From contig OX235270.1 in NCBI GenBank assembly GCA_944472135.2, positions 132,227,632 to 132,291,631 of the forward strand: DNA of 64,000 bases, written 5' to 3'. Position 1 is the first letter of the stretch. The number at the start of each line of letters is the position of its first letter. The stretch is from Trichobilharzia regenti. Its lineage: Eukaryota > Platyhelminthes > Trematoda > Strigeidida > Schistosomatidae. Shown here piece after piece: positions 1 through 11,490 of the stretch. Position numbers and translations under genes: made by a program. A model generated the notes under the pieces. That model was given only the letters and a program-made list of their open reading frames with translations, did not search any database and was not told the origin of the DNA.

Positions 1-889
1 ATTCATTGATTTGTGACGGCGTGCAACCACTGTCATATTGTCTAGTCTAAGTCTCTGGCTGAATACTGTTTGTGCAGTTTACAGTGTCGCCGGAAATTTA
101 GATGTGTTATGATAACCTGATGGTGGAAGCAGCTATTTGAGAAGGGATAGTCGTATTTGATCTTCAGTCGAGTCGCCTACTGCATTCAGCACTGAATCCA
201 AATCCCAATATTACTGTCAGAAACTTTAGAGAATTTTGAAATGTGTTGCCTGTCATATCACCTTTATTATGTGTTCTCAAAGTGTTCATCATTCAATTGA
301 ATCCTCCTCAGTAATCCAAAGTGTTGTACATCTAGTAATTTCGTCTTTTGGTTCCTCTATTGTCTGTCATTTTCACCTCCTATTGCTTCAGTCCTAAGCT
401 TTTATGTTCTGTTAACAGGAATTTGTGTGACAAATTAGTTTCTGATCATAGGTATGACAATATGGTGTTTCGCTCAACCTGTTTTCCATGAAACATTGAT
501 TTGAAGTGTTTCGTGTCTCAAGACAAACCTACTTTCTATCGTACATCTACCATCAATTCACCGTAAAGCATAACATTTCAAATCTACTGCCAAATGGCGA
601 CTGACTTCGAAAACCCAGAAATCGTAAAGTATGCGAAAATCTAAACCAGAAGAATATTTTTACAAGTTTTGGATAAATATTGGGCTACAGATATTATAAA
701 CAGCAGAAAGTGCATATTTAACATTCTTGTTAAATATGATAAATATCTTTTCTCTTTTCCATTCTGTTGAACGTGATTTTACTAAGCATACATCACCTTT
801 TTCGTGTATGTAGAACAAATTGTTCAACACTAAGAATGTAACATTTTAACATGGTAAGTTTTGCCGTATACTGACACTATTCACAGAAC

Positions 890-1075
890 CTTTGGAAACC
901 AAAGAACACTGAATAGTTGCATTCGTCTTGATTAGGGACTCTTTGACAGAGTGTTCGACCCACTACACTAGAGATTGAGTTCAAGACCTTCAGTTCACAA
1001 GATCAGTGCATTGGTCATCTACCTGCTGGACTGATAAAGAGAAGATTTTGAATCCTAACTTCTCTAGGTTCACAA
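890..1075 (-). mobile_element. Old HH1 (Smalpha-like) repeat relic in left palindrome arm
   Basis: On the minus strand the order typical of HH1 is still visible: a tRNA-like B-box region, then a degenerate hammerhead block (caaagagtccctaatcaaga followed by cgaa), then a tail resembling the HH1 sequence downstream of the ribozyme. The core CTGANGA is lost, so no cleavage is expected. The mirror copy lies at about 3390-3575 in the other arm. Confidence 0.6.
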
Positions 1076-1229
1076 TAATACTACAACCGTCTTCCAACTG
1101 ACTCGGTGAGCACCTGCTTCCAGAACGGACCCATTAGAACATCTCAGAAACAATTGTTAATGGGTAATTGACTATTATTAGGATGTTACATTTACACAGG
1201 TCTATCTGATTTCAGAGAGATTCACTCGT

Positions 1230-1440
1230 AGGATACCCTCCAACCGAGAATGCAGTCCAGGTTTGATTCTCAGTAGACGCACTTATAGACCTCAATTAGC
1301 TGGTACTAAGCTAAGTGAAGAGAGAAGTTTGCGAGTGAGGTTTCCTACTCGAAGCTGCAAAAGGAGACGCCACCACTAGCCAAGCTTTAAGGCTAGATGC
1401 TCAATGTTTCGCTTGAAACGCTGAGGAGTGGAAACAAATC
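1230..1440 (+). mobile_element. Old tRNA-derived SINE relic (type T2)
   Basis: A degenerate B box (ggtttgattctcag) is followed by the T2 body pattern (a gctggtactaagctaagtga-like block, ggttt, cgaagctgcaaaagg) and ends near a gagtggaaac tail that resembles the T2 3' end. It is strongly diverged. The mirror copy lies at about 3025-3235 on the other strand. Confidence 0.45.
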
Positions 1441-1583
1441 ACTATTGTCAAACGAAATATCTACCTTTATCGTGAAGAAAGTAAGGAAAACAGATTCAGT
1501 CGTATATTATGATATCATTTGTTTTGTCTTCTAATGTTTTAAGTATTCGGCACCTAGTGTTTTTCGACACAATTTTAAAACAC

Positions 1584-1780
1584 GATACACAACATAGTTA
1601 TTCTATGCCTAACGACGCACCTGTTGTGCTAGCAGGTACAAAAGACGAAGTGAGAATGTCAGTCACATCTTCTGGCATCTAGCAGTTCAGCTGCTCCTGT
1701 GGCTCCGGCTTTACTGGTCTTTGCCTCATTAACTTCACTTCCGTGGTCTGGAACACCCACCAATTCGGCTAAATGAAGAT
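1584..1780. other. Palindrome spacer, unique part
   Basis: This stretch of about 200 bp lies between the left arm end and the 3' end of the RTE relic. It has no counterpart next to the right arm, and I recognise no element or gene in it. Confidence 0.5.
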
Positions 1781-2881
1781 TATTTTTATATTATTGTTTT
1801 CTTTACTTCCTCGAGGAACACAGGGCTCCAACCGCACACCTCCATTGTGTTTGGTTCTCTGCTAACGTTTTCGCCTGGCTCCACGTCTGCCAACATGCTT
1901 TTATCTCCTCTTCAAATGACCTCCTCCATGTCACCCTTGCACTGACGACCAACTCGCCACTTCCCGTTCTGGCTCCACTCGAGCAATAGCTTGTCATGTG
2001 ATGTCACTTGATGGTTTCCTCAGTGTATGGCCAATCCATCTCCATTTCTTCCTGCCTATTTGTTTCACAATCGGTTCCTGCTGTGTTGGTTCACTCATTG
2101 ACAGAGATCCTTGTTGCTGATCTTTTCTGGTCGGCCATCTGATCCTGAGTATTGAGCGAAGACAACTGTTAATGAAGGTCTGTAGTTTGTTTGAGATGCT
2201 CTTTATGACGCGCCAAGTCTCTAATCCATAAAGTAGCACTGACTTCACATTGGAGTTGAAAATCCGAATCATATTTTTCATCTGGAGTGCTGTTGATCTC
2301 CACACAGAATACAGAGAAATGAAATCTTGCCTTGCTTTCTCGATTCTCGCTGCCTTGATATCCTCTTCAGTTCCGCCTATAGTTGAGACGATGCTTCCCA
2401 AGTAGGTAGGTAGAGAAAGTTGCCTTTTTCAGATTTCTGCCATTTGTGCTGATTATTGTCTGTTGTTGTTTCTGTTGGTGTTGGCCAGGAATCTTCATCA
2501 CCTCTGTTTCCTCTATGTTCACATGAAGGCATATCTTCTCTGGATGCTTCTTCTGCCAGCTTGTTGCTTTTCACTTGCGCATCTTCCAGTTAGTGGGAAA
2601 TCAGACAGTTAACATCGGCGGAGTCCAAATCCCCCAAATATTATTTGTGGATCCATTTTATGCCTGTCTGTCGCACTATCCAGTCTACTGCAATCAGAAT
2701 ATCACTGGCGATAGTAGGCAGCCAGCCTTGTCTTAGTTTCGTCTTCACTTCGAAGGACTCCGTGAGTTACCCGTTGTGGATTACTTGGCATGCAGCATTG
2801 TCGTACAATTTTTGGATGAGATATATAAATCTTGGCGGCACTCCGTAGTAGCGAAGTAGTTGCCAAATCTGGACCGACCAT
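1781..2881 (-). mobile_element. 5'-truncated RTE-clade LINE relic (RTE-A) in palindrome loop
   Basis: Minus-strand frames give the C-terminal half of an RTE-type reverse transcriptase. The stretch with VLLYGLETW at about 2210-2235 is intact here, unlike in the younger copies. WIGHTLRKPSSDIT, a Glu/Arg-rich tail and CSSRK mark the extreme C-terminus near 1803. Upstream, RQCCMPSNPQR and a decayed RQGC region fall in shifted frames. The 5' truncation point sits within a few bases of the inner end of the right palindrome arm (2882). It is a decayed, non-functional copy older than those at 49.6 and 55.8 kb. Confidence 0.8.
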
Positions 2882-4464
2882 GTGTTTTAAAATTCCGTCG
2901 AAAAACACTAGGTGCCGAATACTTAAAACATTAGAAGACAAAACAAATGATATCATAATATACGACTGAATCTGTTTTCCTTACTTTCTTCACGATAAAG
3001 GTAGATATTTCGTTTGACAATAGTGATTTGTTTCCACTCCTCAGCGTTTCAAGCGAAACATTGAGCATCTAGCCTTAAAGCTTGGCTAGTGGTGGCGTCT
3101 CCTTTTGCAGCTTCGAGTAGGAAACCTCACTCGCAAACTTCTCTCTTCACTTAGCTTAGTACCAGCTAATTGAGGTCTATAAGTGCGTCTACTGAGAATC
3201 AAACCTGGACTGCATTCTCGGTTGGAGGGTATCCTACGAGTGAATCTCTCTGAAATCAGATAGACCTGTGTAAATGTAACATCCTAATAATAGTCAATTA
3301 CCCATTAACAATTGTTTCTGAGATGTTCTAATGGGTCCGTTCTGGAAGCAGGTGCTCACCGAGTCAGTTGGAAGACGGTTGTAGTATTATTGTGAACCTC
3401 GAGAAGTTAGGATTCAAAATCTTCTCTTTATCAGTCCAGCAGGTAGATGACCAATGCACTGATCTTGTGAACTGAAGGTCTTGAACTCAATCTCTAGTGT
3501 AGTGGGTCGAACACTCTGTCAAAGAGTCCCTAATCAAGACGAATGCAACTATTCAGTGTTCTTTGGTTTCCAAAGGTTCTGTGAATAGTGTCAGTATACG
3601 GCAAAACTTACCATGTTAAAATGTTACATTCTTAGTGTTGAACAATTTGTTCTACATACACGAAAAAGGTGATGTATGCTTAGTAAAATCACGTTCAACA
3701 GAATGGAAAAGAGAAAAGATATTTATCATATTTAACAAGAATGTTAAATATGCACTTTCTGCTGTTTATAATATCTGTAGCCCAATATTTATCCAAAACT
3801 TGTAAAAATATTCTTCTGGTTTAGATTTTCGCATACTTTACGATTTCTGGGTTTTCGAAGTCAGTCGCCATTTGGCAGTAGATTTGAAATGTTATGCTTT
3901 ACGGTGAATTGATGGTAGATGTACGATAGAAAGTAGGTTTGTCTTGAGACACGAAACACTTCAAATCAATGTTTCATGGAAAACAGGTTGAGCGAAACAC
4001 CATATTGTCATACCTATGATCAGAAACTAATTTGTCACACAAATTCCTGTTAACAGAACATAAAAGCTTAGGACTGAAGCAATAGGAGGTGAAAATGACA
4101 GACAATAGAGGAACCAAAAGACGAAATTACTAGATGTACAACACTTTGGATTACTGAGGAGGATTCAATTGAATGATGAACACTTTGAGAACACATAATA
4201 AAGGTGATATGACAGGCAACACATTTCAAAATTCTCTAAAGTTTCTGACAGTAATATTGGGATTTGGATTCAGTGCTGAATGCAGTAGGCGACTCGACTG
4301 AAGATCAAATACGACTATCCCTTCTCAAATAGCTGCTTCCACCATCAGGTTATCATAACACATCTAAATTTCCGGCGACACTGTAAACTGCACAAACAGT
4401 ATTCAGCCAGAGACTTAGACTAGACAATATGACAGTGGTTGCACGCCGTCACAAATCAATGAAT
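2882..4464. repeat. Right arm of the large palindrome
   Basis: This is the reverse complement of 1-1583 at close to 100 percent identity. The outer boundary on this side is set by the window start on the other arm, so the repeat could continue past 4464 if the sequence left of the window matches. It contains the mirror copies of the HH1 and SINE relics and no gene. Confidence 0.95.
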
Positions 4465-5855
4465 CCACCTTATGGCGAAAATTCTGTCTCAATTGCCTTA
4501 TATGAGTTCAGCCTTCGCTATAACGAACGCTGAAAATATGGTCTTTAAACTATTTCCGATATATGTCAGTAATGACAGCAGCTTGAGATTATCGTGTTAT
4601 CCCTAGAAGCCTAGCACTCATATCGTTTTGCACTTGACAGACATAGGTCAAATCTATCAATCAATGAGGAATAAGCTAGGCGTCCAAAAGGCCAAATGTC
4701 AAGGTAGCAATACGAATAACTCCGATGAAGATGAATACAATATTGAGGAATACTGAGTGGACAAACATCCACAATGTAGGTCACCAGGGAAGTCGGTTGA
4801 TTCATTCCAGTGTAGTTCTATAAGCACAATTCAGTTTGAATTTATTGGTGAAGGCTTTGTCTAAAAGGGCAGTGGTAGCCAAAATTATGCGACAACACCA
4901 AGACACAAAACTGTTGGTGGGAATCTTTAAATGAAGTGTTTGCTTTAAGCGAACTAGTAATTCCTACTAGGAACAGAGGAATTAAGCGGCTTTGTTTTTA
5001 CAGCAACTGCTATTGGAAGGAAATACTTTTAAATTACGACAGATGTTTGAGATAATCTTATCCCAAAACCTGAATTGAATATGTCTTTTGCCGATGGCTG
5101 ATGGATTTTGGTTGCTTTCATTTTGGCGCCATAAGAAAAGGATCGCTACTATTCATTGGCTTGTAACATAAAAGAAAGAGTGCATCAGTTTCATGCAGTA
5201 AATTTCCCCTCGCAAGAGTGAAACAGTTGATGTGCGAAGACTGTTGAAGAGCTGTAAAACAATGAAAACAGTTTGAATTCAGTCTAACTTTCAGTAATCT
5301 TTCGTATATGATATACGTTGACCGTCAATACTAATCAACAGTTTCGCTAAGTAAGTAGCAGGTGAATCAGGCTGATCAACAGTCGCATCACGAAAAACAG
5401 GTTAAAAGGGACACGAAACAAACCGTACACTGATCAACGAATTCTAGCTAGACATGGAGGAGAATACTCATGATCAGTGAAGTCACACTTATTCAAGGAT
5501 TGACAAGAACTAAAACATAAACTGATGAATAAGTCCTCATGAATATCGTCCGTCTAAGCGAAAACACACAAATTTCAGTATCACATTGAATCCGGTAACG
5601 AAAGATCAACCAATGAATCCAAACTCAATGGGAGACCAATCATATTTCAATCCCTACCGCCCAATCAAAATTCCTAAAGATAACATGTAGCAAACATTAA
5701 TCCTATTGGCCTACAATTAAACCAGAAAAAACTACGGAATCACACATATTATATACTGAAATCACTGGCATATAGCTAGTATAACTGTAATAATCATGTG
5801 GAATAAAATACCCTATTTAAAACCAAATTCGAGATTATCCTGATTGCATCTCATC
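4465..5855. other. Intergenic, upstream of the GPCR gene
   Basis: Apparently unique AT-rich sequence with no convincing coding potential or repeat. The last 200 bp before the GPCR start are very AT-rich (for example tatattatatactgaaatca) and are a plausible promoter/5' UTR zone, but I cannot place a transcription start. Confidence 0.4.
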
Positions 5856-8051
5856 ATGAGTGGACATTCACGGGATATTATGCCATCTGATTCACCAATG
5901 CAGAGTCAATCTCACATTTGTGGTGGTGTAAACGAAGAGGAGTATATCTCATTCACACAATCAACCATCTCAGCCGTCGTCCTCAGTCTGATATGTCTAT
6001 TCGGTGTCATTGGAAATAGTTTAGTTATCATTGTTTACTGTGTAAAACCGAAGCATCAAGCTGGTCGTCTGTTCAAAAAATACAACAATGTGAACAGCAA
6101 CTCCAATCACAAGGTGAACAACATCCCGACCACCACGACTACCACCACCATCACCACCACAAACGCCAACAATAACCTCACCCAGGACATTTCGATTCCA
6201 GAAAAGCCTACTACAGGAATTCATGTGAACAAAATGACAAGACCAACCAATTCCACAGTCAAGCCACTCTCACACAAACTGCTAAGACGTCAAGACGCCT
6301 TCAGCCAACAGAATCTAATTCTACTACTTGCATTCGTTGACTTGTTAACGTGCGTCTTGATTCTCCCATGGGATATATACCGTGTGGTGAATTTCGCCTC
6401 CACTGGAAATAACATACCTCTGTCAGTGACTCTTCAAAATTACTATGCGGTGGAATCACGAGCAAATGTCGGACGAATTCACATCGCGAATGCTTCAAGC
6501 AGCAGTAGTTTTTATTTCAATTATGAACTAGACGCTATACTCACACTATTACGGAATATAGTGTTCGCTTGTGAAGGCAGTCTGTTGGCTGCTATAGCAT
6601 TTGAAAGATACATGATTCTAGTTGAGCCGGATATTTGCAATTCCATATGTTGTTATGCCTCTGGTAATCGTGCAGGGAGGATGAGTGAGAGTAATCGGAA
6701 AGTGGTCAACAGCGGTTCAATTCGATTTAGTTTCACCAAAAACAGTTCATCTGTTCAGAAGGATTCGTCGGTAGCAGCCGCCGACTCCATCTACGCAACA
6801 CAGCTACCTGGTGTCTGTGATGTAGCCAATGTGGGGGAGACATCGTCGATGAAACAAGTGAATAAAAGCAAATCGAACAACGGGAAATACAAAGGAGTCG
6901 TGGTGTGTAAGCCGAGTATGTGTATAATGTCGATATTGATCAGTGTCACTGTGGGAACCTGTCTACTCGAATGCATTCTGATCGTATTACATTTCACTAA
7001 ATCTGACTGTCGACTCACTGACAAATTACGCGAACTTGTCAATCAAATCTACATTCTGTGTACATTCCTATCCTTCTTCATTATCACTTATTTGTATGTG
7101 AGAATATTTATGATGGTGAGAGAGAATGATCTACGCAGGCAGAAGTGGTCAGTACAGAGGAGTACTTTCAGCACCTCTTTGAAGATTATCAATGAGTCGA
7201 ATCCGCTCTCACAGTCTTTGGACAACAACAGTGAGACGGAGACAGTGGTGAGAATGGCTGATGAGACTGAATCGAATCCTTCGATTGTCAATGGCAATCC
7301 GTGTAAATGCAAATCCCCTCAACAGATTCAGTCGACAAGATCCCGATTACCGATTAGATTCACGAAGCAAGTGAGTTGTGACCAAGTTGTGACGACAAGT
7401 CATGACTGTTATCAGCGAGAAGCACAGGAGTTTCCAATGTCACCGTTGAAGAGACACAAGATACTGAAAACACCCTCCATGTCGGCGATATTTCATCATC
7501 GAAGAGTGAGACGACACGAGAAGACGTCGACAGCATCGATGAGTGCGTCAGTGAGAAGTGACGACCAAGCGTCGGAGAACGATCTTCCTCTGGATGCGGG
7601 ACGACTCGGAAACTCTCGCGCCACACGGAAGTCACCACAGCTGTTACCGTTGGACAGGTTGATATCAAGGCGTGTGGTGCGCAGTCATCGCACAGGTTTG
7701 ATGATATTCATTTCCACTGTAGTTTTCTATGCAACACTCTTCCCTGTTTTGTGGGTGCATTTTCGGTTCTGGTGGAAACAGCCGACTATTGACTTGTCTG
7801 TAAATAACCTCAGTGTTGTTAATGTCACCAGTCTTGTTGTTCTCGATGGTAGTGGTGACGATTGTGGTCGCGGTTTGACCAGCAACAACTCAAGCAGTGC
7901 ACAAATTGATAGGACTCACCAAGGAAACAGTTTCATGACAGTTGTTCACCACGAATTCTACTATGTGAACAATGCTGTGAATTTTTTCATCTATTCCCTA
8001 TTCAATCAGAGTTTCCGGGCACGTCTCCGAATTCTGTTGGCGAAGTACTGA
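5856..8051 (+). CDS. Class A (rhodopsin-like) orphan GPCR, single exon
   Basis: This predicts a 731-residue seven-helix receptor of the plasma membrane. The open frame extends to a TTG at 5844, but the first ATG is at 5856 and is the likely start. Residues below count from that ATG. TM1 is about 38-62, with GNSLVI (N54 = 1.50). TM2 is about 153-176, with LAFVD (D162 = 2.50). TM3 ends in ERY (250-252). TM4 is about 354-379, TM5 about 393-419, TM6 about 613-638 (FPVLW, P630), and TM7 ends in NFFIY (709-713) followed by a basic helix 8. Odd features: an intracellular loop 1 of about 85 residues rich in Thr/Asn, ICL2 of about 95 and ICL3 of about 190 residues. ECL3 is about 60 residues with NxS/T sites. 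The conserved Cys at the start of TM3 is missing, leaving C385 (ECL2) and C22 (N-terminus) as possible partners. CWxP and NPxxY are replaced. Intronless. The ligand is unknown; a flatworm-specific orphan family (such as PROF1) is possible but not shown. Confidence 0.9.
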   Translation: MSGHSRDIMPSDSPMQSQSHICGGVNEEEYISFTQSTISAVVLSLICLFGVIGNSLVIIVYCVKPKHQAGRLFKKYNNVNSNSNHKVNNIPTTTTTTTITTTNANNNLTQDISIPEKPTTGIHVNKMTRPTNSTVKPLSHKLLRRQDAFSQQNLILLLAFVDLLTCVLILPWDIYRVVNFASTGNNIPLSVTLQNYYAVESRANVGRIHIANASSSSSFYFNYELDAILTLLRNIVFACEGSLLAAIAFERYMILVEPDICNSICCYASGNRAGRMSESNRKVVNSGSIRFSFTKNSSSVQKDSSVAAADSIYATQLPGVCDVANVGETSSMKQVNKSKSNNGKYKGVVVCKPSMCIMSILISVTVGTCLLECILIVLHFTKSDCRLTDKLRELVNQIYILCTFLSFFIITYLYVRIFMMVRENDLRRQKWSVQRSTFSTSLKIINESNPLSQSLDNNSETETVVRMADETESNPSIVNGNPCKCKSPQQIQSTRSRLPIRFTKQVSCDQVVTTSHDCYQREAQEFPMSPLKRHKILKTPSMSAIFHHRRVRRHEKTSTASMSASVRSDDQASENDLPLDAGRLGNSRATRKSPQLLPLDRLISRRVVRSHRTGLMIFISTVVFYATLFPVLWVHFRFWWKQPTIDLSVNNLSVVNVTSLVVLDGSGDDCGRGLTSNNSSSAQIDRTHQGNSFMTVVHHEFYYVNNAVNFFIYSLFNQSFRARLRILLAKY

Positions 8052-8238
8052 CACATGATGGATATCCTATGTTCTGTATTCTACTCGTTCGGTTGACATA
8101 TTGGCGACGACTGATTACTGATTGTGTTCATGTGAGATATTCAGATAGTCAAATATCGGTTAGTTGTCGTCCTTCTTCATATGAATGTTTTTATAATTTA
8201 CTTCCATTGATATATCTTATATATATACATGTCTACTG

Positions 8239-8244
8239 AATAAA
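8239..8244 (+). terminator. Polyadenylation signal AATAAA downstream of the GPCR
   Basis: A canonical AATAAA lies about 190 bp after the GPCR stop codon, in an AT-rich 3' UTR that includes a tatatatatac run. It is the first consensus signal in the gene's orientation and so the likely cleavage signal. Inferred from sequence only. Confidence 0.55.
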
Positions 8245-11200
8245 GATTAGATTTTGTAATGAGTGTCGAGTTATTGTCTGAGTAAACTATACCCGATTAA
8301 TTAAGTTTGCTATCGTAAATGAGACTTGGCCTGTGGACGTATAGGGTGGACTTTTAGAATTCGTTATACACACTCGTTGGCCTCTTTCTGCATACTTGTA
8401 GCTATTTGTGTCATCAAATGATTCGATATTCTTCTTCGTGTGATATTTTGACACGTCGATTTCACTCAGCATGTTTTGAAATCAATCACCTCGTCTAATC
8501 TTTTCATAGACTCAGGGGAAGCAGTGATAAGTAAATAGATAAATTTCGACCGAACTCTTCACCGGATTATTTCACACACTTGAATATCCATATATGTATA
8601 CTTCTATATCAGATAAACAGATGCGTGCTCACGCAAACACCTGCGTACGCATGAGAACAAAATAATCAGGTTGATAACAAATACAGGCTGATTGAAACAT
8701 TTGTGAGAAATTATCATCGCTGATGAATTACTCACCGTTGTGTGAGCATTCGTGGTTTTGACTGACGATTAATCTTACTAATGTTCATGTTATCAGAACT
8801 CGTGTTGATCACTTGAACTCTTTGAATTCCGTTCACCATTCGGAGGAACACTTCTCATGCTTCTGTAGATGTTCACATGTCTCGATGGCATGTGTGTGAC
8901 GGAATCAGTGCTTAGATGTATGTATAATTCGGTGAAACTGTGACGCTTGATTTGTTGACACACTTGAACTTACGGTATGAATATGTTAATAGGAATGCAG
9001 TATATTTGTATATTACTATTTAATTTCTGATTTGGAGGTCGACATTCAACCTTATTCAGTGGATTCTGACACATGACGTGTTAAAATGTATATCCACTGG
9101 TATGGGCGAATGTCTGTTCTCACCATTCACTCAGATGTCATCACTTAACACAGCTCATGTGTTTTCGACACAATAAGTGACCTCATGATCTCGACAGGAT
9201 TTTACTCGGTGATTTCATGGTTGTTCCACTGTGGAGATTTAAGCGTTTTATTAGTATTCCAGTTGATGTGGATGTTTCCGTTTGCATGGAAACCAATCGG
9301 AATATTATTGACATTTGGATCAAACTAGTAGTGGTGCAGAAACTCGAGACACTTATTGTACACAGACTGTAAAGTGGTATGAAATTCGCCAGAAGTAAAT
9401 CTCCGAAAACAAGCGTCAGTTTTGATGAGTGTCTGTGCCATCGAATGAGCTTAGGGGAATCGGAAGCGAATTCGAAACCAGAATGCTCTTCAGCATCTCA
9501 GTTAGGAGGAAATACAGTCACTTGCGTCTGAACGATGGAAGGTGATGAATGCATTCACAGTCTAGATTTGTCTACTCAAATGCATCCTCACAAACTGATG
9601 TGTTAATTACAGAAATAACCCGAGTTTCCAAGGAATAATAATGACACCGTGTTTGATGAGAATAAATTGTCTGTGATTAGCTGATTGATGTAAACTGATC
9701 ATAAACGACCACAGGAATGTTTATTGCGTATTTCCTGTAAGTTTCGCAAAGTTCAGACAGCGTTTGAGGTATTTGTGAGATGAGGTAACTTTGGATGGGG
9801 CGATAGACTAGTGAGCTGAATAAATTGTGTCCGGTGTAGATGTAGGACAGGAATGAGTCGCTCAGAAAGCTCAAAGTCTTCTAAATTTAAGTATACTATT
9901 TGATTTCTCACATGTTGACCGTCAGTCTCAGAGTTAACAATCTACGAAAATCTCAATCTATTCTCTTCTCTCCTCCTGGGAAATATTCTATATCCTCATT
10001 CACATCGTTAACGTCTGTCTTCTATTACCTATTCCTAGACAGGTTATGCATCCCTTTGGTTCATCAGAATAGCTCAGCCTACACTTGGTGTCCAACTACC
10101 GATTATTTTGTTCACACCACGGCTGTTGTGTTGAATTATTTCATATGACCTACGATGGCGTTAGATTCAGGTTTATTTCTGGGATGTTTGACAATTAGAA
10201 ATTCCCACCTCATTTGAAATATTAGAGTACTGAATAACCTGTGTGTATACGGTTGTCGATTGACTTGTGTTGTTGAACATTAGCTTTCTGGTCGAGTCAC
10301 CTTCGGCTTAGTGGAAAAGAGCTTGGAGCAGATTTGTTTAATTTATTTCGAGTGAAAAACATCATATGAAGCCACATATTTGTTGTCAGTCGATTCTCAG
10401 ATGTCCCAATATTCAAGTCTCTTGTGATTTTCATGATTCGACATATTGTTCTGTCATTGTTTCTCAGTAGACAGAAAGCAAGAAATTACCATAAAATGTC
10501 ATGTGACAGGAATAATTAATTGTGTAATGATGAGAATGTCATGGATGCACTTCACGTCTCCTATCTGTGTCAAGCAAACGTGTCAACCACATGATTCAGT
10601 GTTTTCATCAAAAAAAAAACAATATCTGATCATGTGTTTGATAGATGTGGTTTTCACATTTGTGCTGGGCGCCAATATCTGCAAGTGAATATTGTGTTGC
10701 TTCCTGATAGAGTTAGTTGATTCGTATCGCGTCGTGTGGTGTTCATGTTCATTCCTATATCTGTAACCGAATACATTTGCTTTACACAACTTCTTTGTCC
10801 TTGTTTGAGACGATCGAATCGATGTACTGATGCTCATCGATTTCTATGTCATTCAGACAACATCGCTGTAGAGTTGTGAGTAGTGGTTGGATATTCAAAA
10901 TCCTCCAGAGATAATCACTCACGACAATATGAGACAAATCAGAGTATTAGCATCAGAGTGCTGATTCTCTACTTCACTGATTATTTGTAAAGTTGATTGT
11001 TGAAGACGATGATCATAAAATATCAACAGTTTATGTGTAAGATGCTTCCAAGGAAACAACGGTTGAATTTGAACTTACTACGCGCACATCTGGCGTGTAT
11101 TTCCCCGTTCCTATCAAGGAGCCTTCTTATCTGAGATTCTTTTGTGGCCTTTGTTATTCGGTGTTTTATTCTTCCAATTATTAGAACTAGAGTTGGTGGT

Positions 11201-11336
11201 TTGATGAAGTGGCCGGGGTGATAAGAGTTCTTTTGTATTTCATTATTGTATGCATACTAGGAAATGCATATCTACTCAGTTAAGAAGGTCGTTTGATGAC
11301 GGAAAATTCGTTTCATTAATTTATTACATTTTATGT
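8245..11336. other. Intergenic, no gene recognised
   Basis: About 3 kb of apparently unique sequence. The open frames here are short, lack recognisable domains and do not match the element families seen elsewhere in the window. I cannot exclude exons of an interrupted gene, but I see no supported splice structure. Confidence 0.4.
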
Positions 11337-11490
11337 GATATCGTGTTGTTTATTGGCTTCTCTCTGGATCTGTGTATTCCATCATGTAGGAAGATAAGCG
11401 TATAGATATATTTATATACATGTATAAGTCTGAGGCTTTGTTGTTTACATAGTTTAGATTGTATTTTTCGTGTTGTTATTGTTGTTATTA
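11337..11490 (+). repeat. Unclassified dispersed repeat, copy 1
   Basis: The segment containing tttattggcttctctctgga, then tgtgtattccatcatgtagg, then gataagcgta, a TA-rich run, and ctttgttgtt recurs in order at 12985-13365. There it is split by a SINE. No coding content; the family is unknown to me. Confidence 0.6.

Larger units (their letters stand above)
1..1583. repeat. Left arm of a very large palindrome
   Basis: This segment is the reverse complement of 2882-4464, without any indel that I can see (position x pairs with 4465-x). I noticed only a few mismatches: one near 1061 (ctctagg against ctcgagg) and a two-base change at 1569-1570. The outer end of the arm is cut by the window edge, so the true repeat may be longer. 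The arm is non-coding and carries an old HH1 relic (about 890-1075) and an old SINE relic (about 1230-1440). It may be a real inverted duplication or an assembly fold-back. Confidence 0.95.

Noticed and set aside
5844..5855. GPCR start at 5844
   Set aside because: The codon at 5844 is TTG; the first ATG in frame is at 5856, so I moved the start there.
6021..7668. Minus-strand open frames across the GPCR
   Set aside because: They are shadows of the GPCR coding sequence in other frames.
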